A stretch of 64,000 nucleotides of DNA from Cladopsammia gracilis. Its lineage: Eukaryota > Cnidaria > Anthozoa > Scleractinia > Dendrophylliidae. The notes under the pieces are model-generated. The model saw nothing but the letters and a program-made list of their open reading frames with translations, had not been told where the DNA came from and did no database searches. Shown one piece after another: positions 11,770 through 25,994 of the stretch (the stretch's first letter is position 1; each line of letters opens with the position of its first letter). The stretch spans positions 38,501 through 102,500 of the forward strand of contig JAJGOT010000971.1 in NCBI GenBank assembly GCA_022457155.1. The letters run 5' to 3'. A program made the translations under genes and the position numbers.

Positions 11770-13370
11770 TAGTATCTGATTTCCTTGTATGGATTATTTT
11801 GCGTCAACGTTCCCTTTTCTTGACGTTTGGGTGATTGTTTGAGAAAGATCTATACATTATTCCTTAAATTTCCAATTACTTACTTAGTATATCAGTAAAC
11901 AATAAGAGACATAACTTATTGTAACTCAGTTTCTTTGCTGATTTTTAGCTAAACCTAAACTTTAAAATCCATTTGGTGCTCAAAATATAATGTAGCGGTC
12001 TCAGTGAAGGAACCTGGAAGGCCTTGATAGCAAGACTGAATAAGAGGCATTGATTTTATTATTATTATTATTTTTTTTTATTAATACTCCCCTGAGGATT
12101 TTTCAGCATCAAATTACAGTAAAACCTCATTTTAAAAAAATATATATATAATTATATAATAACTGTAAAACTACTGATATGATAAACTATATATTTCATC
12201 TCTGATGATTACTCTGCATACTAAAATCAGACACCGCGTCTCTTATCTTATTTCCTTGTATGAATTATTTTGCGCCAACGTTGCCTTTTCATGACGTTTG
12301 GGTGATTGTTTGAGAATGATCTATACTTTATTCCGTAAATTTCCAGTTGCTTACCTAGTATATCAGTAAACAATAAAAGGAATAACTTATTGCAACACAG
12401 TTTCTTTGACAATTTTAGCTAAATCTAAATTTGAAAATCTGTTTGTGTGCCCACAATATAATGTGGTGGTCTCAGTGAAGGAACCTGGAGGGCCTTGATA
12501 GCAAGACTGAATAAGAGGCATTGATTTTTTTTTTATTATTTTTATTAATACTCCCTTCAGGGCTTTTCAGCATCAAATTACAATAAAACCTCTTTTTAAA
12601 AAAAAAATGTTTATAATAACTGTAAAACTACTGAATACGATAAACTATATATTTCATCTCTGATGCCAAATCAGACACGCGTCTCTTATCTTATTTCCTT
12701 GTATGAATTATAATTATTTTGCGCCAACGTTGCCTTTTCAAGACTTTTGGGTGATTGTTTGAGAAAGATCTATACTTTATTCCTTAAATTTCAAATTACT
12801 TACCTAGTATATCAGTAAACAATAAGAGACATAACTCATTGTAACTCAGTTTCTTTGACGATTTTTACCTAAACCTAAACTTGAAAATCCGTTTGTGTGC
12901 TCAAAATATAATGTAGTAGTCTCTGTGAAAGAATCTGGAAGGCCTTGATAGCAAGACTGAATAAGAGCCATTGATTATATTTCATCTCTGATGACTGTAC
13001 TCTGTATGCCAAAAACAGACACCGCGTCTCTTATCTGATTTCCTTGTATGAATTATAATTATTTTGCGCCAACGTTGCCTTTTCAAGACTTTTGTGTGAT
13101 TGTTTGAGAAAGATCTATACTTTATTCCTTAAATTTCAAATTACTTACCTAGTATATCAGTAAACAATAAGAGACATAACTCATTGTAACTGAGTTTCTC
13201 TGACGATTTTTAGCTAAACCTAAACTTGAAAATCCGTTTGTGCGCTCAAAATATAATGTAGTGGTCTTAGTGAAAGAACCTGGAAGACCTTGATAGCAAG
13301 ACTGAATAAGATCCATTGATTATATTTCATCTCTGATGATTATACTAAAATCAGACACCGACATTTCCTT
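11770..13370. repeat. Internal tandem repeats of 340-470 bp, copy 1
   Basis: Four related units begin near 11778, 12246, 12690 and 13028 with TTTCCTTGTATG. They share blocks such as TAGTATATCAGTAAACAATA and CTTGATAGCAAGACTGAATA. Length differs through (TTA)n and (TA)n runs. No coding content. Confidence 0.85.
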
Positions 13371-13732
13371 CTCAGTATTAAAGCCTGTCTACATCACAAG
13401 CCAGAGGGTCCAAAGCCAGAGGGTACAAATTCGCCCTGGAAATTCACGCGTTTTAATAAATCTTTATTAGTTTTCACACATTCCCTTTCGCACCCAATAA
13501 CCGCTGTCTGTCTGTCTGTCTAAAGTTATCGTTTCCTGTGGACAAGAACAGACTTAAACACTATAAAAAGCTATTGTAGTTAATATTCAGTAAAAATAAA
13601 TTTGATTTCTTTGCGGCAGACTAGACATAAATTTCGAAACCATGGGAAATAATATTTTGCTGCGTTTCTTTAGCGCTGCTGGTTTAGCGAAGGATTTGTC
13701 AATATTAATAGCGTTTTATCGCCATTCTTGGG

Positions 13733-15089
13733 CAAGGTTGCATCCTGTCTCCTATACTGTTTAATCTTTACCTAAACGAAATACCCTCACTTTTGGATAA
13801 CAATGGTACAGATGGCATTTTGTTACCAAATGGTTCTCGACTGAACTGTCTTCTTTATGCGGACGATTTAGTTTTGATATCTAATTCTGCTAAGGGATTG
13901 CAAAATGCATTAACTATACTATCACAATTTTGCCAAGACTGGTTATTAAACGTTAATTCTAAGAAAACAAAAGTTCTAATTTTTCAAAAGAAATGTAGAA
14001 AATCAACTTACGATAAACAACATTTCTTTATTAATGGTGACAAAATAGAAATTGTTAACAACTACACATACCTCGGTACTAATATTTCATCAAATGGAAA
14101 TTTTAGGATAAATAAAATTAACTTAATGGAGAAAACAAGAAGATCTATCTTTGCCACTCGTCGTTATCTTTCACTAAACTACCAATATACCTTACAAATA
14201 AAATTTTTGATTCGCTATTTCTTCCCATACTTACCTACGGATCGGAAGTATGGGGGGCATATGATAAAGACGACAATATTTCCTGGGAAAAAGATGTTAT
14301 CAAAAGGACACATATTTACTTCTGCAAACAATTTCTTGGAGTAAATAAGCGATGCCCAAATGTAGCCTGCAGAAATGAACTGGGCAGACTTCCATTAAAA
14401 GGATTAATCGAAATAAACATAATAAAATTCTGGCTACATTTAGAAAATCTGCCAGATGACAATCTTGCTAAACAATCCTTGCAAATATCAAAAGAAATGT
14501 CCGTAAATAATCAATCTAGCTTTAAACAAAAAAATGATAAATTGTGTGAAAGATACAAGATAAAACCTCAAACCTAAATAATAATAACTGTTCCAAATCT
14601 ATCTCTCTTTTAAAACTAAATCTAAAAAATGAACTTATCAATCACCGAATGAACCTATTAAATACAAATAAGAAACTAAACTTCTATTCAATATTTAAGA
14701 AAAATACCCAAAAAACAGAATTCTTGGACAACATCAAGAATCCTTTACATAAAAGGTGTATAAACAAATTTCGACTTGGAAACCATAAATTACGTATAGA
14801 AACTGGCAGACATACCATCCCAAAGACCCCAGAAAATCTTAGAATCTGTTCTTTCTGCCATTCTGATGAGGTTGAAAATGAATCTCACTTTCTTTTCTAC
14901 TGCAACTTTTATGAAAAAATACGCAAGAAAATTTTTCACGAAATAAATAAAAAATACAGCCACTTTAATGGTCAAGATAACACTTCAAAAATACTGTTTC
15001 TTTTCAACAGTGTTGATCCCTTTGTTTGTCGATCAACTGCTGCCTTTGTTTTCGAATGCATGTCATGTAGAACGAGAGCCGACATGTAA
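13733..15089 (+). pseudogene. Non-LTR retrotransposon RT fragment, array copy 1
   Basis: A 5'-truncated reverse transcriptase starts mid-domain at QGCILSPILFNLYLN (13733) and continues through the catalytic CLLYADDLVLIS motif to a C-terminal Cys-rich segment (ICSFCHSDEVENESHFLFYC) and a 3' tail with TTG repeats near 15187. The frame is shifted near 14200 and again near 14566, where copies 1 and 2 lack one A relative to copy 3. It is a dead fragment within the array unit. Confidence 0.85.
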
Positions 15090-15189
15090 TGTTAGTTTTT
15101 TCGTTTTTCTTATTTTATAATATACTATTAATTTAGTTAATTTTAGGTAATACCATGTATATAAATGGGAATACCGAAATAAATTGTTG

Positions 15190-16039
15190 TTGCTGGGTTC
15201 CAATTGAATTGATTTGCTTTTACTGGTTACTTGTGCGTCGATCCATCCGGTGAAAGTGTCTTTGCTATGTTTCGCAAAGAAATGCAATGCGTATAAATGG
15301 CTAGCGATGCAAACGAGGAAAACGGCGGACCGCAGTGGTAAGTGACCGACTAAGAAATAAAACCGAGGCTTCAAGGGAAGGTATGTAGATGATGCTTTAT
15401 TATTTTGTGATGGTCGACAGTTTAAGCAGATTTACTGGAGGCGAAAACTCTGCCGCAGGAGATTTACTATCAGGCACCATTAACTCTGCCATGCGGACGG
15501 ACGACAGAATACGTGTGACCTTTTTTTAAAAATTCGCACAAACATCATTGTAATGATGCTTCAAGTCCGCGAATAGGTGAAGCGAAATCCTGTAAGTTCT
15601 TAGTATTCGATTTTATACAAAGAACCATTTCAAATTATGAAAACCACGACAGATCCTTAGCGTCAAATGAAAGCCCGCCAAAAATCAGAGAATTTCCGCC
15701 AAAATGTTCACGTTCATGACGCCTTTTAAAAATTAGTATTCTGCTCTATTTTGATTCCTGGATAGACTTACGCGTTACACAGTTCCTTTTTATTCGAAAA
15801 AATCTGATCAAATTATTTACTGCGGCTTTGCAAAACATATATAAATATTTCAGTTAGCTTTATATATTTAGCTCATTTGGCTTTCAATCGGCGTGCTTGA
15901 GCTTATGGCGTGATCAGGAGACTAGAAGCCATTCGTGGAAGTAGACTAACTATAATTGTAACGAAGTTTGCAGACTAGGAATTTTTTTTAAAAAACAAGT
16001 CTTAAAGGTCTCTACTCCATTATGTGAACTTACAGGCGG
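15190..16039. other. Unit interior; one weak exon-like segment
   Basis: No gene recognised. At 15297 an ATG after TATAA opens 13 codons (MASDANEENGGPQ) and meets GTAAGT at 15338, a strong donor-like sequence. This may be chance. Confidence 0.25.
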
Positions 16040-17236
16040 CAAGACCAAGCTTCTGAGGTGATAAGATCCATTTAAGACAGCAGTAAATTATAGTTTTCAG
16101 TTTAACCTTTAATTCTCAGAGTGAAGTAGTTTAAGTCAATCTGTAGGATCTCCTCTCCTTCAGGGCTTACACCCGAGCTCCTGAGGTGAAGAGAGCCTTT
16201 GATCTTTTTATGAACCGGCCAATGTTAAAATTATAGTTTTCAGTTTAACCTTTTATTCTCAGAGTGAAGTAGTTTAAATCAATTTGTAGGGTCTCCTTTC
16301 CCTCAGGGCTTACATGTGGCACGCCCGAGATCCTGAGGTGAAGAGAGCCTTTGATTTTTTTACGAACCGGCCAATGTTAAAGTTATAGTTTTCAGTTTAA
16401 CGTTTAATTCTCAGAGTGAAGTAGTTTAAGTCAATCTGTAGGATCTCCTCTCCCTCAGGCTTACAAGGTGGTACGCCCGGGCTCCTGAGGTGAAGAAAAC
16501 CTTTGATTTTTTTTATGAACCGGTCAATGTTAAAATTATAGTTTTTAGTTCAATCTTTTATTCTCAGAGTGAAGTAGCTTAAGTCAATTTGTAGGATCTC
16601 CTCTCCCTCAGGGCTTACAGGTTTCGCGCCAGACCTCCTGAGGTGAAGAGAGCCTTCGATTTTTTTTTCTTATGAATACGCAGCCAATGTTTAAGTGATA
16701 GTTTTCAGTTTAACCTTTTATTCTCACAGTGAAGTAGTTTAAGTCAATTTGCAGGATCTCCTCTCCCTCAGAGCTTACAGGTGGCACGCCTGAGCTACTG
16801 AGGTGAAGAGAGCCTTTGATTTTTTTTTTACGAACCGGCCAATGTTAACATTGTAGTTTTTAGTTTAACCTTTAATTCTCAGAGTGAAGTAGTTTAAGTC
16901 AATCTGTAGGATCTCCTCTCCCTCATGGCTTACAGGTGGCACGCCCGAGCTACTGAGGTGAAGAGAGCCTTTGATTTTTTTATGAACCGGCCAATGTTAA
17001 AATTATAGTTTTCAGTTTAACGTTTAATTCTCAGAGTGAAGTAGTTTAAGTCAATCTGTAGGATCTCCTCTCCCTCATGGCTTACAGGTGGTACGCCCGA
17101 GCTCCTGAGGTGAAGAGAGCCTTTGATGTTTTTACGAACCGGCCAATGTTAACATTGTAGTTTTTAGTTTAACCTTTAATTCTCAGAGTGAAGTAGTTTA
17201 AGTTCATCTGTAGGATCTCTCCCTCAGGGCTTACAG
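16040..17236. repeat. 155 bp tandem array, copy 1
   Basis: About eight units of about 155 bp, recognisable by GAAGTAGTTTAAGTCAAT, ATCTCCTCTCCCTCAGG, CTCCTGAGGTGAAGAGAGCC and GAACCGGCCAATGTTAA. Units differ by small indels in a T run. Satellite-like and non-coding. Confidence 0.9.
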
Positions 17237-17997
17237 CTTATGTTTTGGTCCAGCCAATCGAAGTTGCTGTTGCATCATGAACTCCCGGTAGAGTCTGGAA
17301 ACAAGTAGGAGTAACCAATCAGCGACCTAGTGCAGATTCTGAACTAGATCCTCGCATGGAAATGAAGTTGTATATTCGAGTGACCAGAGGTCCGTCTTGC
17401 GAGCTTCTTCTAACCTTTTATGCGGTTAACTTCACTCATGATATTCAGAGAACGGACCTCTGGATCCAGGGTGCGATCACTGGTGTTGAAGATTCAGAAA
17501 ATAAGCATTAGTCATTTGAGTACCAGCCGATTCGTACGAGAATCTGATACAAAACACCCATAAGAAAAGCAATATTTCTGTAAAACTAAAGTGAAATCAC
17601 CAAAACAAAAAACATAGGATTCTTACCGAAGGTTTGAAGTTTCAAAGATTGCAGCACTCGACTCTGTGTTCAGAAGAACGAAAAAGCCTTTTGAAGCTGA
17701 AGTTAGCCATTTTCAGGCCGGTTCCTTCTTGCGCCATTAAGAGGCTAAAGTGAAGACGAGGGAAAAATCACATATTTAACTTTTCCCGTTGATTTTGGTA
17801 CCAAAATGAACCTTGTTTCTCGCGCTTTCGCAGCAGTTCGGTTTTCATTCAGCCCGCGCTTTCCCGGGATGCAAATCGAGCGCTTTATATACTGCCGTTA
17901 ACTAGTTCCCAGGTCTACCAGAAATAACAACGGCCAGGCCGCCATCTTTTGCGCCATTGGCGTAACTAAAAATTGCCGACAGCTGACCCGGCGTGGA

Positions 17998-18120
17998 ATG
18001 CCTTCGTTTGCGGTGAATCAGGTGAATGCGCGCGGTCCTAGTTCGGAAAATCCGACCGGGACGACACGGAGTGTGTGGCAATCCGGCAGTGTACAAAGGA
18101 CGTCCATTGCAAACATACGG
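17998..18120 (+). other. Candidate first coding exon, array copy 2
   Basis: Same 41-codon open segment and GTAAGA donor as in copy 1, with the TATA-like TTATATAC at 17884-17891. Identical protein sequence to copy 1. Confidence 0.3.
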
Positions 18121-20060
18121 GTAAGATTGAATTCTTTTTTGTTCGTGTTCCCACACTGTTTCAACAATGCCTGATATAATACAGGGCCCCGTATGTACAA
18201 AATGTTATTGCCACATTTCTTTGCTCAAATCTTGGTTATGTTTATTTTTGTTGGCGTTACACTATGGGCCACCTGTTGAAAATTATAATCCCGATATAAC
18301 TTAAGAATATGGGTTAAAATTATGGCTAGCGAGAACAGAGCTCCATTAACTTTTCACCTTGAGCAAAATATTGACTAATGAAGTACTTTGAGCCGCATGC
18401 ACTTGTTTTCCCTATACATGACCTGGGGGTCAGCATTGTATTACTGTTATGTCTTTTTTTCCTGTATAGGAAATAATATTTTGGACTAAAGTACATTACC
18501 GCTTTGTATCTTTACAAAAATAGTTTTTCTTTGGAAAAAAGGTTTTCCTATCACAGATTTTCGTCCTTGATAAAAGTTTCGTGTTCGGAGCAGTGAAGTC
18601 GTTTCTTCGTCTCACGGATGTTCGTTGTGTCAAAATACACTTCACGTTTCCGTTTCTCAACGGGATAATTTTATCGGGCCGCGTTAGAAATTTTTACACA
18701 GTAGAATATAAAGGTTGTGCTTTAAGAATATATCAGTTTGAACTTTAAAATCAACGTAACAGCGGGTTTTCGCTGATATAAAAGTTTGCCTAAATTCGAC
18801 CTCTTGCTCAAGCGCTACAAGTAGGGAATTTGTAAAGGCCAAAAATATTATAATAATAGCATCTTTCCCAAATATATTGGGTGTTTTAGAAAGATCAAGA
18901 GATGTGTTATGAATCAGCCAAAGTACATCGATACATCTTATCACGTTTGTCTGTACGACCGAGAAGAAAATGCATCATTTCGCTTTATTTTCGGCATGGA
19001 TTTAACGCCAAAGTAACGTTTTTCAGACTTTCCTCGATTTCGTTCAAACTCAAGTGCTTCTCAACCTTTCAGTAGTATCTTCGAAAATAACTTACTATAG
19101 AGGTTCTTTGGGCAAAATATAAAGAAATTAGAAACGTCACGACTGACGCGGCATTCTCGATATTTACAGACATTCGCTCTTAAATAACTGCTCACAACCC
19201 TGAAGGAACACTTTTCGGCATGGCAAAATACGAAGGAAGGCGCGGATGGACGAAATTGAATATTACAACGGATGGCAACTGCGATTTTTCAACAATGATT
19301 TGCCTAACAGTTTTTCAAAGTTTATCTCTGTTGTTTGTAAAATTTAAATGGTAGCGTTCGAGAGACATGTTTCTTTGTTCTGAAGTTGTGATCTTGTCAT
19401 TGAAATGATAATTTCCAAGTTAACGTCAAGTTTTCAAGGCGACTAATCAGGAACTGCCGTGACACTGTCCCTTTAACACGTTTTATTCTCATGCCACCCG
19501 TTTCAAGATTTCAGAGTTACGAAGTGCTCATATTAGCCAGACAGGGACACTTTCAACTTTGTAGTTTATAAACGGGCTTTGACTTTTTAATTCACGAACA
19601 GGCGCTGTTTTCTCAATTTTGATTTTCATAACACCTCGGATTAGTGGTGTTTTTCGTGCACTGTAGCCCCTTGGAATTTTGATTGGAATATTTCTGAGCG
19701 CCAAAACTGAGTGCTGTTGTCAGTCTCTCGAAGATACCCAATCACATCGTGCTAAATCAAAGGCATGTAAAGACTGATAATTAATGCAATGCATATGAAA
19801 ATCAATTAGACTTTACCTACAGGAAGCTGTAGCAATTTTTCGTGTTCGTTTATTCAAGACGAATAGGAAAAGGTAGGCAATTTTATAAAAGTTGTTCTTA
19901 TACACTTAGCACTTATAAATTCTACTTTTCTTTTTTCAAATACTGGGCTTTTAAAACGTAAATTTTAACTTCCAAACATGTACATGTATGATTCTTGTCA
20001 GAGTTGCATATTTGACTCTGATATCAACTTACAAAGCATGTACGAGTGGTTTTAATTGTC

Positions 20061-21655
20061 GTAGTATCTGATTTCCTTGTATGGATTATTTTGCGTCAAC
20101 GTTCCCTTTTCTTGACGTTTGGGTGATTGTTTGAGAAAGATCTATACATTATTCCTTAAATTTCCAATTACTTACTTAGTATATCAGTAAACAATAAGAG
20201 ACATAACTTATTGTAACTCAGTTTCTTTGCTGATTTTTAGCTAAACCTAAACTTTAAAATCCATTTGGTGCTCAAAATATAATGTAGCGGTCTCAGTGAA
20301 GGAACCTGGAAGGCCTTGATAGCAAGACTGAATAAGAGGCATTGATTTTATTATTATTATTATTTTTTTTTATTAATACTCCCCTGAGGATTTTTCAGCA
20401 TCAAATTACAGTAAAACCTCATTTTAAAAAAATATATATATAATTATATAATAACTGTAAAACTACTGATATGATAAACTATATATTTCATCTCTGATGA
20501 TTACTCTGCATACTAAAATCAGACACCGCGTCTCTTATCTTATTTCCTTGTATGAATTATTTTGCGCCAACGTTGCCTTTTCATGACGTTTGGGTGATTG
20601 TTTGAGAATGATCTATACTTTATTCCGTAAATTTCCAGTTGCTTACCTAGTATATCAGTAAACAATAAAAGGAATAACTTATTGCAACACAGTTTCTTTG
20701 ACAATTTTAGCTAAATCTAAATTTGAAAATCTGTTTGTGTGCCCACAATATAATGTGGTGGTCTCAGTGAAGGAACCTGGAGGGCCTTGATAGCAAGACT
20801 GAATAAGAGGCATTGATTTTTTTTTATTATTTTTATTAATACTCCCTTCAGGGCTTTTCAGCATCAAATTACAATAAAACCTCTTTTTAAAAAAAAAATG
20901 TTTATAATAACTGTAAAACTACTGAATACGATAAACTATATATTTCATCTCTGATGCCAAATCAGACACGCGTCTCTTATCTTATTTCCTTGTATGAATT
21001 ATAATTATTTTGCGCCAACGTTGCCTTTTCAAGACTTTTGGGTGATTGTTTGAGAAAGATCTATACTTTATTCCTTAAATTTCAAATTACTTACCTAGTA
21101 TATCAGTAAACAATAAGAGACATAACTCATTGTAACTCAGTTTCTTTGACGATTTTTACCTAAACCTAAACTTGAAAATCCGTTTGTGTGCTCAAAATAT
21201 AATGTAGTAGTCTCTGTGAAAGAATCTGGAAGGCCTTGATAGCAAGACTGAATAAGAGCCATTGATTATATTTCATCTCTGATGACTGTACTCTGTATGC
21301 CAAAAACAGACACCGCGTCTCTTATCTGATTTCCTTGTATGAATTATAATTATTTTGCGCCAACGTTGCCTTTTCAAGACTTTTGTGTGATTGTTTGAGA
21401 AAGATCTATACTTTATTCCTTAAATTTCAAATTACTTACCTAGTATATCAGTAAACAATAAGAGACATAACTCATTGTAACTGAGTTTCTCTGACGATTT
21501 TTAGCTAAACCTAAACTTGAAAATCCGTTTGTGCGCTCAAAATATAATGTAGTGGTCTTAGTGAAGGAACCTGGAAGACCTTGATAGCAAGACTGAATAA
21601 GATCCATTGATTATATTTCATCTCTGATGATTATACTAAAATCAGACACCGACAT
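20061..21655. repeat. Internal tandem repeats of 340-470 bp, copy 2
   Basis: Same four-unit block as 11770-13370, nearly identical base for base. Confidence 0.85.
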
Positions 21656-22023
21656 TTCCTTCTCAGTATTAAAGCCTGTCTACATCACAAGCCAGAGGGT
21701 CCAAAGCCAGAGGGTACAAATTCGCCCTGGAAATTCACGCGTTTTAATAAATCTTTATTAGTTTTCACACATTCCCTTTCGCACCCAATAACCGCTGTCT
21801 GTCTGTCTGTCTAAAGTTATCGTTTCCTGTGGACAAGAACAGACTTAAACACTATAAAAAGCTATTGTAGTTAATATTCAGTAAAAATAAATTTGATTTC
21901 TTTGCGGCAGACTAGACATAAATTTCGAAACCATGGGAAATAATATTTTGCTGCGTTTCTTTAGCGCTGCTGGTTTAGCGAAGGATTTGTCAATATTAAT
22001 AGCGTTTTATCGCCATTCTTGGG

Positions 22024-23380
22024 CAAGGTTGCATCCTGTCTCCTATACTGTTTAATCTTTACCTAAACGAAATACCCTCACTTTTGGATAACAATGGTAC
22101 AGATGGCATTTTGTTACCAAATGGTTCTCGACTGAACTGTCTTCTTTATGCGGACGATTTAGTTTTGATATCTAATTCTGCTAAGGGATTGCAAAATGCA
22201 TTAACTATACTATCACAATTTTGCCAAGACTGGTTATTAAACGTTAATTCTAAGAAAACAAAAGTTCTAATTTTTCAAAAGAAATGTAGAAAATCAACTT
22301 ACGATAAACAACATTTCTTTATTAATGGTGACAAAATAGAAATTGTTAACAACTACACATACCTCGGTACTAATATTTCATCAAATGGAAATTTTAGGAT
22401 AAATAAAATTAACTTAATGGAGAAAACAAGAAGATCTATCTTTGCCACTCGTCGTTATCTTTCACTAAACTACCAATATACCTTACAAATAAAATTTTTG
22501 ATTCGCTATTTCTTCCCATACTTACCTACGGATCGGAAGTATGGGGGGCATATGATAAAGACGACAATATTTCCTGGGAAAAAGATGTTATCAAAAGGAC
22601 ACATATTTACTTCTGCAAACAATTTCTTGGAGTAAATAAGCGATGCCCAAATGTAGCCTGCAGAAATGAACTGGGCAGACTTCCATTAAAAGGATTAATC
22701 GAAATAAACATAATAAAATTCTGGCTACATTTAGAAAATCTGCCAGATGACAATCTTGCTAAACAATCCTTGCAAATATCAAAAGAAATGTCCGTAAATA
22801 ATCAATCTAGCTTTAAACAAAAAAATGATAAATTGTGTGAAAGATACAAGATAAAACCTCAAACCTAAATAATAATAACTGTTCCAAATCTATCTCTCTT
22901 TTAAAACTAAATCTAAAAAATGAACTTATCAATCACCGAATGAACCTATTAAATACAAATAAGAAACTAAACTTCTATTCAATATTTAAGAAAAATACCC
23001 AAAAAACAGAATTCTTGGACAACATCAAGAATCCTTTACATAAAAGGTGTATAAACAAATTTCGACTTGGAAACCATAAATTACGTATAGAAACTGGCAG
23101 ACATACCATCCCAAAGACCCCAGAAAATCTTAGAATCTGTTCTTTCTGCCATTCTGATGAGGTTGAAAATGAATCTCACTTTCTTTTCTACTGCAACTTT
23201 TATGAAAAAATACGCAAGAAAATTTTTCACGAAATAAATAAAAAATACAGCCACTTTAATGGTCAAGATAACACTTCAAAAATACTGTTTCTTTTCAACA
23301 GTGTTGATCCCTTTGTTTGTCGATCAACTGCTGCCTTTGTTTTCGAATGCATGTCATGTAGAACGAGAGCCGACATGTAA
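22024..23380 (+). pseudogene. Non-LTR retrotransposon RT fragment, array copy 2
   Basis: Same fragment as 13733-15089 with the same two frameshifts and identical translations. The shared lesions mean the RT was already dead when copies 1 and 2 arose. Confidence 0.85.
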
Positions 23381-24329
23381 TGTTAGTTTTTTCGTTTTTC
23401 TTATTTTATAATATACTATTAATTTAGTTAATTTTAGGTAATACCATGTATATAAATGGGAATACCGAAATAAATTGTTGTTGCTGGGTTCCAATTGAAT
23501 TGATTTGCTTTTACTGGTTACTTGTGCGTCGATCCATCCGGTGAAAGTGTCTTTGCTATGTTTCGCAAAGAAATGCAATGCGTATAAATGGCTAGCGATG
23601 CAAACGAGGAAAACGGCGGACCGCAGTGGTAAGTGACCGACTAAGAAATAAAACCGAGGCTTCAAGGGAAGGTATGTAGATGATGCTTTATTATTTTGTG
23701 ATGGTCGACAGTTTAAGCAGATTTACTGGAGGCGAAAACTCTGCCGCAGGAGATTTACTATCAGGCACCATTAACTCTGCCATGCGGACGGACGACAGAA
23801 TACGTGTGACCTTTTTTTAAAAATTCGCACAAACATCATTGTAATGATGCTTCAAGTCCGCGAATAGGTGAAGCGAAATCCTGTAAGTTCTTAGTATTCG
23901 ATTTTATACAAAGAACCATTTCAAATTATGAAAACCACGACAGATCCTTAGCGTCAAATGAAAGCCCGCCAAAAATCAGAGAATTTCCGCCAAAATGTTC
24001 ACGTTCATGACGCCTTTTAAAAATTAGTATTCTGCTCTATTTTGATTCCTGGATAGACTTACGCGTTACACAGTTCCTTTTTATTCGAAAAAATCTGATC
24101 AAATTATTTACTGCGGCTTTGCAAAACATATATAAATATTTCAGTTAGCTTTATATATTTAGCTCATTTGGCTTTCAATCGGCGTGCTTGAGCTTATGGC
24201 GTGATCAGGAGACTAGAAGCCATTCGTGGAAGTAGACTAACTATAATTGTAACGAAGTTTGCAGACTAGGAATTTTTTTTAAAAAACAAGTCTTAAAGGT
24301 CTCTACTCCATTATGTGAACTTACAGGCG

Positions 24330-25994
24330 GCAAGACCAAGCTTCTGAGGTGATAAGATCCATTTAAGACAGCAGTAAATTATAGTTTTCAGTTTAACCTT
24401 TAATTCTCAGAGTGAAGTAGTTTAAGTCAATCTGTAGGATCTCCTCTCCTTCAGGGCTTACACCCGAGCTCCTGAGGTGAAGAGAGCCTTTGATCTTTTT
24501 ATGAACCGGCCAATGTTAAAATTATAGTTTTCAGTTTAACCTTTTATTCTCAGAGTGAAGTAGTTTAAATCAATTTGTAGGGTCTCCTTTCCCTCAGGGC
24601 TTACATGTGGCACGCCCGAGATCCTGAGGTGAAGAGAGCCTTTGATTTTTTTACGAACCGGCCAATGTTAAAGTTATAGTTTTCAGTTTAACGTTTAATT
24701 CTCAGAGTGAAGTAGTTTAAGTCAATCTGTAGGATCTCCTCTCCCTCAGGCTTACAAGGTGGCACGCCCGGGCTCCTGAGGTGAAGAAAACCTTTGATTT
24801 TTTTTATGAACCGGTCAATGTTAAAATTATAGTTTTTAGTTCAATCTTTTATTCTCAGAGTGAAGTAGCTTAAGTCAATTTGTAGGATCTCCTCTCCCTC
24901 AGGGCTTACAGGTTTCGCGCCAGACCTCCTGAGGTGAAGAGAGCCTTCGATTTTTTTTTCTTATGAATACGCAGCCAATGTTTAAGTGATAGTTTTCAGT
25001 TTAACCTTTTATTCTCACAGTGAAGTAGTTTAAGTCAATTTGCAGGATCTCCTCTCCCTCAGAGCTTACAGGTGGCACGCCTGAGCTACTGAGGTGAAGA
25101 GAGCCTTTGATTTTTTTACGAACCGGCCAATGTTAAAGTTATAGTTTTCAGTTTAACGTTTAATTCTCAGAGTGAAGTAGTTTAAGTCAATCTGTAGGAT
25201 CTCCTCTCCCTCAGGCTTACAAGGTGGCACGCCCGGGCTCCTGAGGTGAAGAAAACCTTTGATTTTTTTTATGAACCGGTCAATGTTAAAATTATAGTTT
25301 TTAGTTCAATCTTTTATTCTCAGAGTGAAGTAGCTTAAGTCAATTTGTAGGATCTCCTCTCCCTCAGGGCTTACAGGTTTCGCGCCAGACCTCCTGAGGT
25401 GAAGAGAGCCTTCGATTTTTTTTTCTTATGAATACGCAGCCAATGTTTAAGTGATAGTTTTCAGTTTAACCTTTTATTCTCACAGTGAAGTAGTTTAAGT
25501 CAATTTGCAGGATCTCCTCTCCCTCAGAGCTTACAGGTGGCACGCCTGAGCTACTGAGGTGAAGAGAGCCTTTGATTTTTTTTTTTTACGAACCGGCCAA
25601 TGTTAACATTGTAGTTTTTAGTTTAACCTTTAATTCTCAGAGTGAAGTAGTTTAAGTCAATCTGTAGGATCTCCTCTCCCTCATGGCTTACAGGTGGCAC
25701 GCCCGAGCTACTGAGGTGAAGAGAGCCTTTGATTTTTTTATGAACCGGCCAATGTTAAAATTATAGTTTTCAGTTTAACGTTTAATTCTCAGAGTGAAGT
25801 AGTTTAAGTCAATCTGTAGGATCTCCTCTCCCTCATGGCTTACAGGTGGTACGCCCGAGCTCCTGAGGTGAAGAGAGCCTTTGATGTTTTTACGAACCGG
25901 CCAATGTTAACATTGTAGTTTTTAGTTTAACCTTTAATTCTCAGAGTGAAGTAGTTTAAGTTCATCTGTAGGATCTCTCCCTCAGGGCTTACAG
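24330..25994. repeat. 155 bp tandem array, copy 2 (expanded)
   Basis: Same repeat as copy 1 but about 465 bp longer. The block at 24640-25100 is repeated almost exactly at 25105-25560, an in-array duplication of three units. Confidence 0.9.

Larger units (their letters stand above)
6133..17239. repeat. Tandem unit, copy 1 (carries the Crypton-like insertion)
   Basis: The unit order is: a CCAAT-containing block with a hairpin (CCAGAGGTCCGT / ACGGACCTCTGG), the candidate exon, unique AT-rich DNA, the 340-470 bp repeats, the RT fragment, more unique DNA and the 155 bp array. The unit is broken exactly between 6426 and 9240 by 2813 bp of transposon DNA, as shown by the intact junction GATTCGTACGAG in the other copies. 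Confidence 0.85.

Noticed and set aside
15063..15374. 103-residue minus-strand ORF with a hydrophobic start, repeated in three copies
   Set aside because: It crosses the RT 3' tail and has no family likeness; it is conserved only with the array.
16040..17236. Regular 155 bp repeats considered as a CRISPR array
   Set aside because: There are no constant repeats with variable spacers; whole units are homologous and the genome is eukaryotic.
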